From positions 1,364,001 through 1,428,000 of the forward strand of contig NC_060025.1 of NCBI RefSeq assembly GCF_021134715.1: a stretch of 64,000 bases of DNA. The letters are read 5' to 3'. A program made the position numbers and the translations under genes. The DNA comes from Daphnia pulex. Lineage: Eukaryota; Arthropoda; Branchiopoda; Diplostraca; Daphniidae. This document shows positions 1 to 13,000 of this stretch, piece after piece; position 1 is the first letter of the stretch; each line of letters opens with the position of its first letter. Below the pieces are notes generated by a model that saw nothing but the letters and a program-made list of their open reading frames with translations, had not been told where the DNA came from and made no database searches.

Positions 1-3000
1 GACCGCTAGGTAGCGTTGTGGCGATTTTTTTTTTATTTAAAGTTTGTGACTCTTTCGGCGTGCCATAGGGTATGGCTGCCATAATAGCGTGCCATACGTA
101 ACTAAACTGATTAAAAGCTATGCCGTCTAGCGTCAGAAAAAAGAAACGTTCAACAGTAACATGTAAACAATGTCCGCTTTAGCTCGTTGACACTCATTGA
201 AAGAATTAACAAACAAAGACAAATAACTTTGGTACTCGCGTAATATTCTCCCCTCCAATTTCTAACTCGTCTTCACCAAAAATCCACTGCAGCATCGCAC
301 ATATCACAAGAGACGAAATTCCCAAGGTATAATGTTTCTACAATGAGAAGGCAGTTTGACATTCGTGTATGTGCCTTGTCTATGGCATCTGTTCGTGATT
401 CCAGCTAGATACCTTTTAAACTTTTAACTTCATTCCTGTCATTCTGCACTTTGCCTTCTGATGAATTTTTCTTTTGTGTAGCTCTTGATGACCATGTTCC
501 AGCCGTTAATGGAGTACAGATGCTGACTGATGAGATGGTGAATGCTGTTCTTAAAGCTGTTGCTGTGGTGTCACATTTCATTGTGTTGTTTGTTCATTTG
601 TCAATCATGTCAAATCTCTTCCATATCTGGCACTCAAATCTCATCTGTGCAGTATACAACTGAGGTAACCTGATCTTACATGATTTAGGATTGATTCAAT
701 TGTGACAAAAAACTTTCTGTGCCAAACAAATAATAACACTGTGTGATTCTTCAATTCCAGAGATAATTACAGGTAATTGGTCAAGAGTCAAGACACAGTC
801 CAACACATTATGAACCATTTGTCAGCATGGAAAGCTGATGGATTTCACCACACCATTCACCCACCACCTGAGAGATCTGATAGACAGAACTATGAATCTA
901 AATGAGAAATTTCAATTAAAAATTAGTGAATACATTTTTCTTGTATTTAATAACATGGAAGAAGTACAGTTAACCTTAGCAGTATTCATATGTAAATAAA
1001 TTATTCAGTAGGTTATAAAAAAAATTCTTATCGCGTAATTTTTCTGTTAATATCATAACTTTTTCTCAAACTAGTTGTAGTCAAACAACGGAAATATCAT
1101 AATAATATTTAGTTCAGAATGGAAATAGTGGAATAAATAGAATTTCTTTAAATTTTGATTAAGCTCGTGAATAAAGTTCAATTCAAATCATTTTAAGGCT
1201 GGTGGACCAAATCTGTAATATTATGAATATCGATCCTTATTTTAGCTTGAGTTTAAAAGTTATTTTTCACCAGCAATGTTTTACTACAATCAAACCATGT
1301 CAAAAGTTGTAGCAATTCATATAACCACATAAACATATGTGCAGCATTATTATCCTGTTGTGTGTTGACAGTTATAGACCAATAAATGAATACAACCAGC
1401 ATTTGTTTAGTACAACTGCTAGATGTGGAATATGAAATAGAAAAACTTGCCAAACAATGAGTAAATTTAATGTGGGTAACGCCAAAAAACAGCGGGTATA
1501 GATATTCGTCATGTGGGAATGGAAGTAAAAAAATTAAAACAAGTATGAAATTTAAATTCACTACAAGCAGAAAAAGAATAATGTAGGAATATAAACGATA
1601 ACTTGCATTCTTAATTTATTCAGGATCAGACGTTCAGTGGACGCTCACTTTAACTTACTGAACATTAAATAGGCTGGCAGTACCGGGAATGACTCATAAT
1701 TTCAATGTGGTTAATTAACAAGTGAGCAGCTTGGATTGGATCATTAGAAATGTACAAAGTAAAACTAAAAATTAACAAAAATGGGCTTAAAACGATCAAA
1801 GCAGAATACTTCAGTAATTGACTCAACTGAATACTTCAGTATTGAACCAGGATTGAACCAACAAACAGAACAAAAATAAAAGACAAAAATTCAATACTCA
1901 CGCAATAGTTTCCTCTCCCAAATCATCAGCTCGTCGTCCCGAAAAAAATCACCATGACACACAGCAACAATGATGCATCCAACAATCTTAAGATTAAAAC
2001 TCTATGCTGCGTTGAGAACAGTTATAGGAATCAGTGAAGGTTGACCCACCCAGTGGTCCGTTGGGTAGTCGAATGATGCTGGACGCGTAGCTGGAGCAGG
2101 CACAACTCGGAGCGACGGAAGGAACGCACGCAAGTGTGCAGTACTGTTGAATCACAGCACGTCAGCCAGTCAGTCGTCGTTGATCTCTTGTCAGTTTCCA
2201 CCAATGGATGAAGTCCAGGGAATAGCGGCGCAGTATTAACCTGAAATGAGAATGTATGTCATTATATAGCAAAATCTTCAAAGAAGATTGTAGCGTCAGT
2301 AAACAAAAATTAAGATGAACGGCCCATTCTTAGTCTGAACTTAAGAGGGAAATTCAAGGGGTAGCATCAGCCAACAGGTTAATAAACAAAGAACCTAATT
2401 ATGATCTCTTTGTCCTTTTCCTCTTTCCTGGAAGGAAAACCAGGATGCTGATTCTCTTTCAGTCTAATACACAAAACCTAATAAGAAACAAAACAAAATA
2501 ATCAAAACTGCTGTCAACACATGAATTGAATTCTCTAAATTCTATGTCAACATAACTTACAGTTACAGATGATTGATGGTGGTGGCTGTGATGACTGGTG
2601 ATTTAATAGAATTTTGGTGGTTGGCTGGTTGCCAATCACATCACTATAATAGCCAAAAACTGTTTTCAATTACATATTAAGGCAAGAAATAATCTAGCAG
2701 CACATTTTTTACTTCCGTCTGCTATTGGAAGTTTGCTACAGCTTATTGTTGGGAATAAGGAAACGAATTTTCAGAAATACTACTCAAGAGAGAATCTGTT
2801 AAAATAAGAAATATTCAATTTACTAGTTTATATTTTTTGAGCTTGATATGGTGGCAAAGTAAACATGTTACACTAACCGTTTGCATAAAGTTGTTGTGGT
2901 TTATAGGAAAAATCCAGAAGTCATTTGTCATTTGTGAAAACTAGGATTGGTATGGGAATGCCCATGATCCATAAATATAAGCGGATGGTAAAACAGTCAC

Positions 3001-3775
3001 ATCTAGGAAAAGTAAAACACAGATGTGTGTGTAATTATGGTGATCACTCTATGGTTAATACAGACTTACTTTCATGTCATATTAAAATTATATTTGGTTG
3101 AATAAAATGATAAAAACAAAGATACTGAGATATGGTTGATGTGTTTGAAGAGCTTTTAAAAAATTCCTCACAGCCTAAGAACAGTACCTGATAAGGAGCG
3201 TGAAACTAGATTTCTGTGAATACATCAACGCAGTCTTCATAACTTGATATTCATAACTGCAAGCCTTGGTTCATTGTGTTTAACTACATAATACCGGAAC
3301 ATTTCTAGATCTTGTTTTACCATAAGGAGAAAAGAGAGGAGTCTGAATAGTCTGCAATACAACTCGGCGTGCTTTTGAGATATGCATGGTGATAATATCA
3401 CATATCAGAATCAGAACACTTAATTATCGAACACAAACACCACTCTAAATAAATGCAAAAAAAAACTCTTGACAATATCAACGGCAACTAAAATTCCTTA
3501 TGTTCTGTAAAATTTTGCATATTTTCATCCACTTTTAAAGAGATTAACACGCGCTGAGTACAGGGTGGGACGGTGGGATGCCATGTTGGTAGCAAAGAGG
3601 AAGGATAATGGAAATGGCCTAATAGACATTAGAGAGAGGGGGCGGTGTCGTCTGTTTGTTTTCTGTGACACCAGCGCACAAGCGGCAATGACGACTACTA
3701 ACGAATAAACAACTTGACAGTTGCTTCAAACGTAAAACAGTATTTTTGTGTGTTTGGTGTTTAAGCGAATAAACG
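1..3775. other. AT-rich intergenic sequence, no supportable gene
   Basis: Only short open frames (about 70 aa at 451-663 plus, 102 aa at 1253-1561 minus) occur here, and neither has family motifs or consistent splice sites. The stretch 480-570 reads as a coding-like segment (ALDDHVPAVNGVQML) after a possible acceptor, but I could not join it to another exon. A segment at about 112-150 resembles one inside the palindrome arms (see findings). The last ~200 bases are the upstream region of the gene starting at 3776. Confidence 0.5.
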
Positions 3776-4507
3776 ATGGATAGAACCGATGAATTTAATT
3801 TTCAAATAAATCACATTGTATCACAAAACGAAGCCGGATCGAATGTAGAATTGTCTAATGAAATCTCTTTCAACAGCAACGTCACCTCATTTGAAAATAT
3901 ATCATTTTTCATTACGACCCACAAATACCCGACTGGTTTGAATTTGAATCAAAAACGAAAAGCTGCTACCAATTTTGCCCTTATTGGTAAATAATCTTCA
4001 GTCATGTAAAAATATGTGATTTGATATTCATTTTTTTTTTAGATAACAAGCTTTACTATGTTGGCAAAAGCAAAACAGACAAAAGGCTTGTTATCTTGGA
4101 CGAAGATGGGAAGAAACAAGTTTTTGAAGATTGTCATGGGAGCACTTCTGAAGGAGGGCATGGGGGTCAGAAGAAAACACTGGAGAAAATAGAAAGCTTC
4201 TTCTTTTGGCGTGGAATGGTGAAAGATGTTGTCAACTGGGTATATCCTTAAAAAACCAAAATTTCAGAATAACTTATTTGATAACAATTACATTTTTTGC
4301 AATTTGCAGATAGCAGCCTGTGAAATTTGCCGTCAGAAAGAGGAGAAACGAAGTCAACTATGCAAAAAGGTCAAGACCATAGACTTCATTAGTGAAACAA
4401 TAAGCCAGCACTCTCCAGATGTATGTCTAGATGATGCCATCTATGTCATCACACTCTACCGAGCCACTCCACCGAGCCGATACCAAGAAAGACGTGTAAT
4501 GGGCTAA
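3776..4507 (+). CDS. Integrase zinc-binding (HHCC) domain protein, retroelement-derived
   Basis: Three exons, 3776-3986, 4043-4239 and 4310-4507, join in phase into a 201-aa protein; the introns are 56 and 70 nt with GT..AG ends. Exon 2 and the start of exon 3 encode the H2C2 module of gypsy-type integrases: a first His in CHGSTSEGGH, the second His in GGHGG, the KTLEKIESFFFWRGM block, and the paired cysteines in ACEIC. Nothing follows that resembles the DDE catalytic core, and no LTRs, gag or reverse transcriptase flank it. That fits either a domesticated integrase fragment or a remnant of a larger element. The N-terminal 70 residues are not recognisable. The start is the first ATG of the open frame, with an in-frame stop upstream not checked exhaustively. 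Function is unknown; DNA or RNA binding through the zinc module is inference. Confidence 0.72.
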
Positions 4508-5990
4508 TGGCTTAAAGCCAGAAATGAGAGCAGTCCGAGCCTCAGTGCCTCAGCCAAACTTCAGTTTTTCTCCTGTAATTCTAAATATACAAATTCTGAT
4601 GAGAGATGCAAGCACGTAATTTGAAATTGTGACAACCCAAGAAATCGAGTTCTTGTAATTGGGGCGGAAGCGACGATGGCTGCTAAACTATCCGAAACTA
4701 TCAATTTAAGCTCAAGGACCACTAGACAATTACACTGGGCAATCGATCTGCAAAGATTCTTCTAACGTAGGTCCAGAAGAAAGTTTCATCCTTCAGCAGG
4801 GATTAATGGAAGGCTTTTGACGGTCCAGCAATGTTATCAAATTCGAAATCAAGATTCGTCTGAATTAGCAGTCGGGATAAACCTTTTTCAAAATCGTCTC
4901 TCCCCTGAGGTCCGCTTGCGTAGTCGTCCATTTTTTTTAGAAAAAACGAGTCGTCAACCAAATTCAGCAATTTGTGTCGACTCGAGTCACGTGAAATCAA
5001 TGGGGTGATACGTGATGCCATTAAATAGAGGACTTGGATCTCTTGTTCTTCTGCCGTCAGGGGATGAGTGCAACATTATCAACGTCCGTCTACATCAGCA
5101 GCATTTTCTTCTACTATCGTGAATCACTCACTCTTCCCAATGTTGTTGTAAAAAACCATACTAACAGACCAGATCAGATCAAACCACGCCACCGACGAAA
5201 TGACGAATGATGCGAACATGCCATCAATTTGTATGATGTTGCGAAACAAAAATACTTCAGATGTGATGAAATATTATGATAATTAGAATTCAGATTCAAC
5301 ATGTGTCATTAAAGATTTAAAAAAAAAAAACATAATAAAACAAAAAGACTAACACGGCTCAACGAAAAAAGTAAGCGGTGTAGCGCGGTGTAGTCGAAAT
5401 TGCCTCAATGCCTCAATGTTCTCTAGATTGTTAATCAAACAACGAACATAAACGCCGCTGAATCTTGAATACCATTGCCAGAATTTACACCAAAATGGAA
5501 AACGTGAAATGTTTACCAATTTCCACTTTTAATAACGGCTTTGATATTTATAATGATAAGCTAAAACCAAAGTACAATATCAACTACCTAGATGGTTACC
5601 AATAATCTACTGTAATAAAACTAAACCACAGACTAAAAAACTAAAAAAACTAAACTAAAACTAAACTTAACCTGAACTAAACTAAAGCTAAATTAAAACT
5701 AAACTTATATTAAACTAAAACTATAACTATACTAAAACTAGACCAGCAAAACTAAATTTTTACCTTGGCTAACCAAAAGAGTGATGCGTATGGAAAATAG
5801 GATTATGGTATTGGAGTGACTACTATTTCTAGACCATAATGATACACCGTAATTGTGAAGGTAAGGTTATATTGGATAGGGAATTAACAAAATAATCCAT
5901 ACTTACACACACACATTTAACACGATAAAACATTCACAACCTTAGGCAAGAAAAAGTTATACCGTACCATTTAAAGATCTTCGAAGTCCT
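4508..5990. other. Intergenic, with an ACTAAA-rich degenerate tract
   Basis: No supportable gene. Between about 5620 and 5760 the sequence is a degenerate tandem tract built on AAACTAAA/AAACTTAA words. It lies just before the 288-bp array that begins near 5995. Confidence 0.5.
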
Positions 5991-5994
5991 TGGC

Positions 5995-8900
5995 TGTGGC
6001 GGGGACGATCTTGTAGTGGCGGCGGCGATCCTCGGTCCTGGGTCCCATCTAGAGTACATAAAAAAAGTATGGTTAGACACTTAGAATTAAAAAATATACC
6101 TGAGATCCATTGGCGAAGGTCCTAGCGTGCGGCGATCTTGAAGTGGCTCCGGTGGTGGCGGCGGCGGCGGTGGCGGCGATCCTCTCCAGTCTAAATAAAA
6201 TCCAAAAACATTAGTAAAAGAAGTCTAAGGCATTCAAAATCAAATAAAATGTACCTTCGACCCGTGGGCCAGGGTCCTATCTTGAAGCGACGATCTTGTA
6301 GTGGCGGCGGCGATCCTCCTTGGTCCTGGGTCCCATCTAGAGTACATAAAAAAAGTATGGTTAGACACTTAGAATTAAAAAATATACCTGAGATCCATTG
6401 GCGAAGGTCCTAGCGTGCGGCGATCTTGAAGTGGCTCCGGTGGTGGCGGCGGCGGTGGCGGCGGCGATCCTCTCCAGTCTAAATAAAATCCAAAAACATT
6501 AGTAAAAGAAGTCTAAGGCATTCAAAATCAAATAAAGTGTACCTTCGACCCGTGGGCCAGGGTCCTATCTTGAAGCGACGATCTTGTAGTGGCGGCGGCG
6601 ATCCTCCTTGGTCCTGGGTCCCATCTAGAGTACATAAAAAAAGTATGGTTAGACACTTAGAATTAAAAAATATACCTGAGATCCATTGGCGAAGGTCCTA
6701 GCGTGCGGCGATCTTGAAGTGGCTCCGGTGGTGGCGGCGGCGGCGGTGGCGGCGATCCTCTCCAGTCTAAATAAAATCCAAAAACATTAGTAAAAGAAGT
6801 CTAAGGCATTCAAAATCAAATATAATGTACCTTCGACCCGTGGGCCAGGGTCCTATCTTGAAGCGACGATCTTGTAGTGGCGGCGGCGATCCTCCTTGGT
6901 CCTGGGTCCCATCTAGAGTACATAAAAAAAGTATGGTTAGACACTTAGAATTAAAAAATATACCTGAGATCCATTGGCGAAGGTCCTAGCGTGCGGCGAT
7001 CTTGAAGTGGCTCCGGTGGTGGCGGCGGCGGCGGTGGCGGCGATCCTCTCCAGTCTAAATAAAATCCAAAAACATTAGTAAAAGAAGTCTAAGGCATTCA
7101 AAATCAAATATAATGTACCTTCGACCCGTGGGCCAGGGTCCTATCTTGAAGCGACGATCTTGTAGTGGCGGCGGCGATCCTCCTTGGTCCTGGGTCCCAT
7201 CTAGAGTACATAAAAAAAGTATGGTTAGACACTTAGAATTAAAAAATATACCTGAGATCCATTGGCGAAGGTCCTAGCGTGCGGCGATCTTGAAGTGGCT
7301 CCGGTGGTGGCGGCGGCGGCGGTGGCGGCGATCCTCTCCAGTCTAAATAAAATCCAAAAACATTAGTAAAAGAAGTCTAAGGCATTCAAAATCAAATAAA
7401 ATGTACCTTCGACCCGTGGGCCAGGGTCCTATCTTGAAGCGACGATCTTGAAGTGGCGGCGGCGATCCTCCTTGGTCCTGGGTCCCATCTAGAGTACATA
7501 AAAAAAGTATGGTTAGACACTTAGAATTAAAAAATATACCTGAGATCCATTGGCGAAGGTCCTAGCGTGCGGCGATCTTGAAGTGGCTCCGGTGGTGGCG
7601 GCGGCGGCGGTGGCGGCGATCCTCTCCAGTCTAAATAAAATCCAAAAACATTAGTAAAAGAAGTCTAAGGCATTCAAAATCAAATAAAGTGTACCTTCGA
7701 CCCGTGGGCCAGGGTCCTATCTTGAAGCGACGATCTTGAAGTGGCGGCGGCGATCCTCCTTGGTCCTGGGTCCCATCTAGAGTACATAAAAAAAGTATGG
7801 TTAGACACTTAGAATTAAAAAATATACCTGAGATCCATTGGCGAAGGTCCTAGCGTGCGGCGATCTTGAAGTGGCTCCGGTGGTGGCGGCGGCGGCGGTG
7901 GCGGCGATCCTCTCCAGTCTAAATAAAATCCAAAAACATTAGTAAAAGAAGTCTAAGGCATTCAAAATCAAATAAAATGTACCTTCGACCCGTGGGCCAG
8001 GGTCCTATCTTGAAGCGACGATCTTGTAGTGGCGGCGGCGATCCTCCTTGGTCCTGGGTCCCATCTAGAGTACATAAAAAAAGTATGGTTAGACACTTAG
8101 AATTAAAAAATATACCTGAGATCCATTGGCGAAGGTCCTAGCGTGCGGCGATCTTGAAGTGGCTCCGGTGGTGGCGGCGGCGGTGGCGGCGATCCTCTCC
8201 AGTCTAAATAAAATCCAAAAACATTAGTAAAAGAAGTCTAAGGCATTCAAAATCAAATAAAATGTACCTTCGACCCGTGGGCCAGGGTCCTATCTTGAAG
8301 CGACGATCTTGTAGTGGCGGCGGCGATCCTCCTTGGTCCTGGGTCCCATCTAGAGTACATAAAAAAAGTATGGTTAGACACTTAGAATTAAAAAATATAC
8401 CTGAGATCCATTGGCGAAGGTCCTAGCGTGCGGCGATCTTGAAGTGGCTCCGGTAGTGGCGGCGGCGGCGGTGGCGGCGATCCTCTCCAGTCTAAATAAA
8501 ATCCAAAAACATTAGTAAAAGAAGTCTAAGGCATTCAAAATCAAATAAAATGTACCTTCGACCCGTGGGCCAGGGTCCTATCTTGAAGCGACGATCTTGT
8601 AGTGGCGGCGGCGATCCTCCTTGGTCCTGGGTCCCATCTAGAGTACATAAAAAAAGTATGGTTAGACACTTAGAATTAAAAAATATACCTGAGATCCATT
8701 GGCGAAGGTCCTAGCGTGCGGCGATCTTGAAGTGGCTCCGGTGGTGGCGGCGGCGGCGGTGGCGGCGATCCTCTCCAGTCTAAATAAAATCCAAAAACAT
8801 TAGTAAAAGAAGTCTAAGGCATTCAAAATCAAATAAAATGTACCTTCGACCCGTGGGCCAGGGTCCTATCTTGAAGCGACGATCTTGTAGTGGCGGCGGC

Positions 8901-10056
8901 GATCCTCCTTGGTCCTGGGTCCCATCTAGAGTACATAAAAAAAGTATGGTTAGACACTTAGAATTAAAAAATATACCTGAGATCCATTGGCGAAGGTCCT
9001 AGCGTGCGGCGATCTTGAAGTGGCTCCGGTGGTGGCGGCGGCGGCGGTGGCGGCGATCCTCTCCAGTCTAAATAAAATCCAAAAACATTAGTAAAAGAAG
9101 TCTAAGGCATTCAAAATCAAATAAAATGTACCTTCGACCCGTGGGCCAGGGTCCTATCTTGAAGCGACGATCTTGTAGTGGCGGCGGCGATCCTCCTTGG
9201 TCCTGGGTCCCATCTAGAGTACATAAAAAAAGTATGGTTAGACACTTAGAATTAAAAAATATACCTGAGATCCATTGGCGAAGGTCCTAGCGTGCGGCGA
9301 TCTTGAAGTGGCTCCGGTGGTGGCGGCGGCGGCGGTGGCGGCGATCCTCTCCAGTCTAAATAAAATCCAAAAACATTAGTAAAAGAAGTCTAAGGCATTC
9401 AAAATCAAATAAAATGTACCTTCGACCCGTGGGCCAGGGTCCTATCTTGAAGCGACGATCTTGTAGTGGCGGCGGCGATCCTCCTTGGTCCTGGGTCCCA
9501 TCTAGAGTACATAAAAAAAGTATGGTTAGACACTTAGAATTTAAAAATATACCTGAGATCCATTGGCGAAGGTCCTAGCGTGCGGCGATCTTGAAGTGGC
9601 TCCGGTGGTGGCGGCGGCGGCGGTGGCGGCGATCCTCTCCAGTCTAAATAAAATCCAAAAACATTAGTAAAAGAAGTCTAAGGCATTCAAAATCAAATAA
9701 GGTGTACCTTCGACCCGTGGGCCAGGGTCCTATCTTGAAGCGACGATCTTGAAGTGGCGGCGGCGATCCTCCTTGGTCCTGGGTCCCATCTAGAGTACAT
9801 AAAAAAAGTATGGTTAGACACTTAGAATTAAAAAATATACCTGAGATCCATTGGCGAAGGTCCTAGCGTGCGGCGATCTTGAAGTGGCTCCGGTGGTGGC
9901 GGCGGCGGCGGTGGCGGCGATCCTCTCCAGTCTAAAGAAAATCCAAAAACATTAATAAAAGAAGTTGAAGGCATTTAAAATCAAATGAAATGTACCTTTG
10001 ACCCGTGGGCCAGGGTCCTATCTTGTAGTGGCGGCGGCGATCCTCTTCGGTCCATG
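5995..10056 (-). repeat. Tandem array of a 288-bp unit with exon/intron-like modules
   Basis: The landmark AGTACATA recurs at 6053, 6341, 6629, 6917, 7205, 7493, 7781, 8069, 8354, 8642, 8930, 9218, 9506 and 9794. The spacing is 288 bp throughout, except one 285-bp unit that lost a GGC triplet. Copies are almost identical; differences are single bases and GGC-tract length. Read on the minus strand, each unit is a 91-nt GC-rich module A, a 51-nt AT-rich spacer (GTATAT...CTCTAG), an 82-nt module B and a 64-nt spacer (GTACAT...ATTTAG). Both spacers have donor, branch-like (CTAAC, CTAAT), pyrimidine and acceptor signals and typical local intron length. A and B are themselves related (GAGGATCGCCGCC start, CTTCAAGAT/CTACAAGAT middle). 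Because 91 and 82 are each 3n+1, successive modules shift frame, so no long spliced protein results. It could be a non-coding transcript, a decayed repeat gene or a satellite. Confidence 0.9.
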
Positions 10057-13000
10057 ATCCTAATTACATCAACGACAAATGATGGATAAACTTTATAGTT
10101 TTTTAAAACCATAATCAATTAAGCAAAAATAGAATATATACAGCTAAAACATTGAATTTAAATTGCAATTTCCTGAAAGAAAAAAGGTTATTAGTTGACA
10201 CGTTAGGGTTGGGGATTGCTAAAGACGAATTTTCTACACCACAGAGCTACCACAGTAAATTGGCAACTAACTCTATCGTGAACTTAAACCTTAACTTAGC
10301 TTAACCTACAATAGCCTTAGCTTAGCTTAACGGCTTAACTTACAATATCGTTAACTTATGCTTAACTTTAACCTTAATTAGATTGGCTTACTCTAATTAT
10401 AAGTAGCTACTGGTGTGGACAACAAATAAGGTGAATCAATCTACGAACACTACAAAGTGCAGATGCAATTGTGCTGATATAGTGATGAGATAGTAAAACA
10501 AAATCTACGACACAAAACACTACAGAGAAACCACGACAAATTGTGTAGGCATTGCATAAAACGAAATTAATCCAAGTGCAAAGGTGTGATGCGTGAAGAT
10601 GCAAAACTACAGCAGCAAACTAGAGACAAGTGCACACCGTGCGAATACGTGGACTACTGAGCATTTTTTGGTCTCTGGAATGCCCATCGGCACGCCGATT
10701 TCCCGCAGCAAAACCCCTGGAGGTATTTTTCAGTATTCGAGGTCAGATGAAAATGGAGCAATTGAAGGGGGGAGTAACCTTTATTGACCCAATTTGAACT
10801 CAACATCGTTTGGTAGCGAACAGCCTTGATACAGTTTTTTTGTCTCTCCTCCCCTTTAATCCTTGTGATGACGCTGGCTTGACAACATCATCTCACATTT
10901 ATGCAAGTCAACTCATTTAAATAAGTGTAAGTGTTAATTTCAAATGTTGCTTCATGCATGCTGAGAGGGGGGGGGATCTAATGCCAAAATTTTGACCTAA
11001 TTAGGTTATTTGAAGATAATGTAGATAATACTTAACTGGCTTATTTGTTATCACAAAAGATAAAGATAGTTTTATTAGCTTAAAAATTTGCACAAATAAT
11101 ATTACCTAGAATACAGTCAGTCATGTTCCAACAATTTCACGAATGGCGTTACGAATGAAAGGGTGGACAATATTGGCATCTGAATAAAGAGAAGAATTTA
11201 AGACATTTTTGTTTTGTTTTTGAAATGTGTCCACGGTTCCATGTGATTACTTATTCTTTTACATGAACCTCGCGGAATTTTTAATCTTGAACGAAGAATA
11301 ACTAAGAAAAACTTCGTAATCCAAGGACCATTTGGCAGCTGCTGTTGAATTGAAGGTCACTTCTCCGGGCCGATGTTACTGCACCTTGTTGTCGCTCCTG
11401 ATTGGCGATGACTTGAATATAGGCAGTCAACTGGGGAAATTTAGCATCATCTGTTTTTTTTTCCCTTTATTCTCGACTGTAATTGCACAAGAACTGATTC
11501 TCCATCTGGTCTATGATTAAGAAAATATAAAAACAAGTTTTAAAGAAATTTTGAATGTGATGGCTTTTTCATCTTCTTCTTGGTTTACCTCAACTTCCAA
11601 CTACTAATTTTAACTAACCCTAATACCAATGTGAATATTGGTACTTGGGCTGAAGTCGTTTTTTAACTTCATAGAGTCTTAATCTCAAAGTGCTGCTGGT
11701 GCTGGTCATCATGCTGGTGGTAGAAAGAGTGGCAGCTTTAAAAACAATGTAAATAAGAATTTAGGTCTAACAAATATTTCAAGCATTTCATAAATAGGCT
11801 TACTTATTTCTTTTGAAAGAAGAAAAGGTTTGAAGATTTCAGTCAAAAGTTTCCTCTTGCAAACTGAACTATCGTTGATAGTGTGCACTTCTCCTACATG
11901 AGAAATGGCACTCAGACCTTCAGACCTACAACAAAGGTAGCTTTAAGCTCCACAGTGAAGTAATGAAAATGATGATGAGCAGTAAAATAATGTGACCTCT
12001 TTAAAGTTAGAATAAAACATATTCAGCATTCAGGACTTTCAATAGTTAGCCCAATAGTCAACATCCTGTTTTGAAATATTTCCATGCATGTGTCCATTTC
12101 ATATTTAATGCCCCTTGCTAATCTGTTAAAATAAGTGAAAAATTTAGTGAGAGTTAAGGGAAACAGAAAATTTTGCAATAATTACGATATAGCTCATTGC
12201 TCAACTTTACACGAAGCATTGCATGTGCAAAGAAAACATTGATTCTATCATGCAGATATTAGTGATTGAAAAGGGTAATAGTTGCAACAGGCCATCAGTT
12301 TCTAACACAGAAACTTTTTAAAAATTTTCTTTATGCTTTATGCAGCTTTGTGCCCCAAACCAACAGAATTTAGTCTTAGACAATAAATTACTGTTTGTCT
12401 AGATTCTTTCCATTTTATGTAGTCTTAAAAACAAAATTCTATAAAATAATTATGAGAAGATCAAAGAAATCTCAGTTATATTTATGTAAAAATTTCTTTT
12501 CTTCGGTGTTCGCCGTTCGGTCTAACAATTCGCCACGTGGAAATAAGCCAGACGACAACAAGCAATCATGCATGATTCGATAGAGCAGTTCAAAATTCCT
12601 CTACTAGGTGGCAATAAAGAATAATTATTGCGGGTTTTTCAAAATGGTGTTAATCGTTATTTTATAATGGCAAAATCAGGCAATTTCATTTAAGTTTAAA
12701 ATTTAGCCGTCAGCAAGTAAAAATTCTTCTCAAAATAAATAAAGAACACACTTGTTTAGAAACTTGTTTATTTACAATTAACTAAGAAGAAGAGGGCTAT
12801 TTTCCGGGCATTTCCACAGATTTCAGAATTACTAGCAAATACCAACGGCAAAATAAAACATATTAAAAAAAACGTCGTTGATTTGAAAATAATAAGTAAA
12901 ACTAACACAAATACAGTAAATATGTTTTTAATTAGACAAAGATGGAAAGTTGTTGAGTGACAAAGTTGTTTTACTAACAAGATATAAATAAACAATAAGA

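Noticed and set aside
5995-10056. CRISPR-like array
   Set aside because: The whole 288-bp unit repeats without unique spacers, and the surrounding genes are spliced animal genes.
10255-10385. Interstitial telomere repeat
   Set aside because: The tract is built on CTTAAC/CTTAGC words, not arthropod TTAGG runs.
10593-10787. 64-aa ORF with SRSKTPGGIFQY as an eIF4E-binding or PHAX-type protein
   Set aside because: The TPGG similarity is too short, and I found no adjoining exons.
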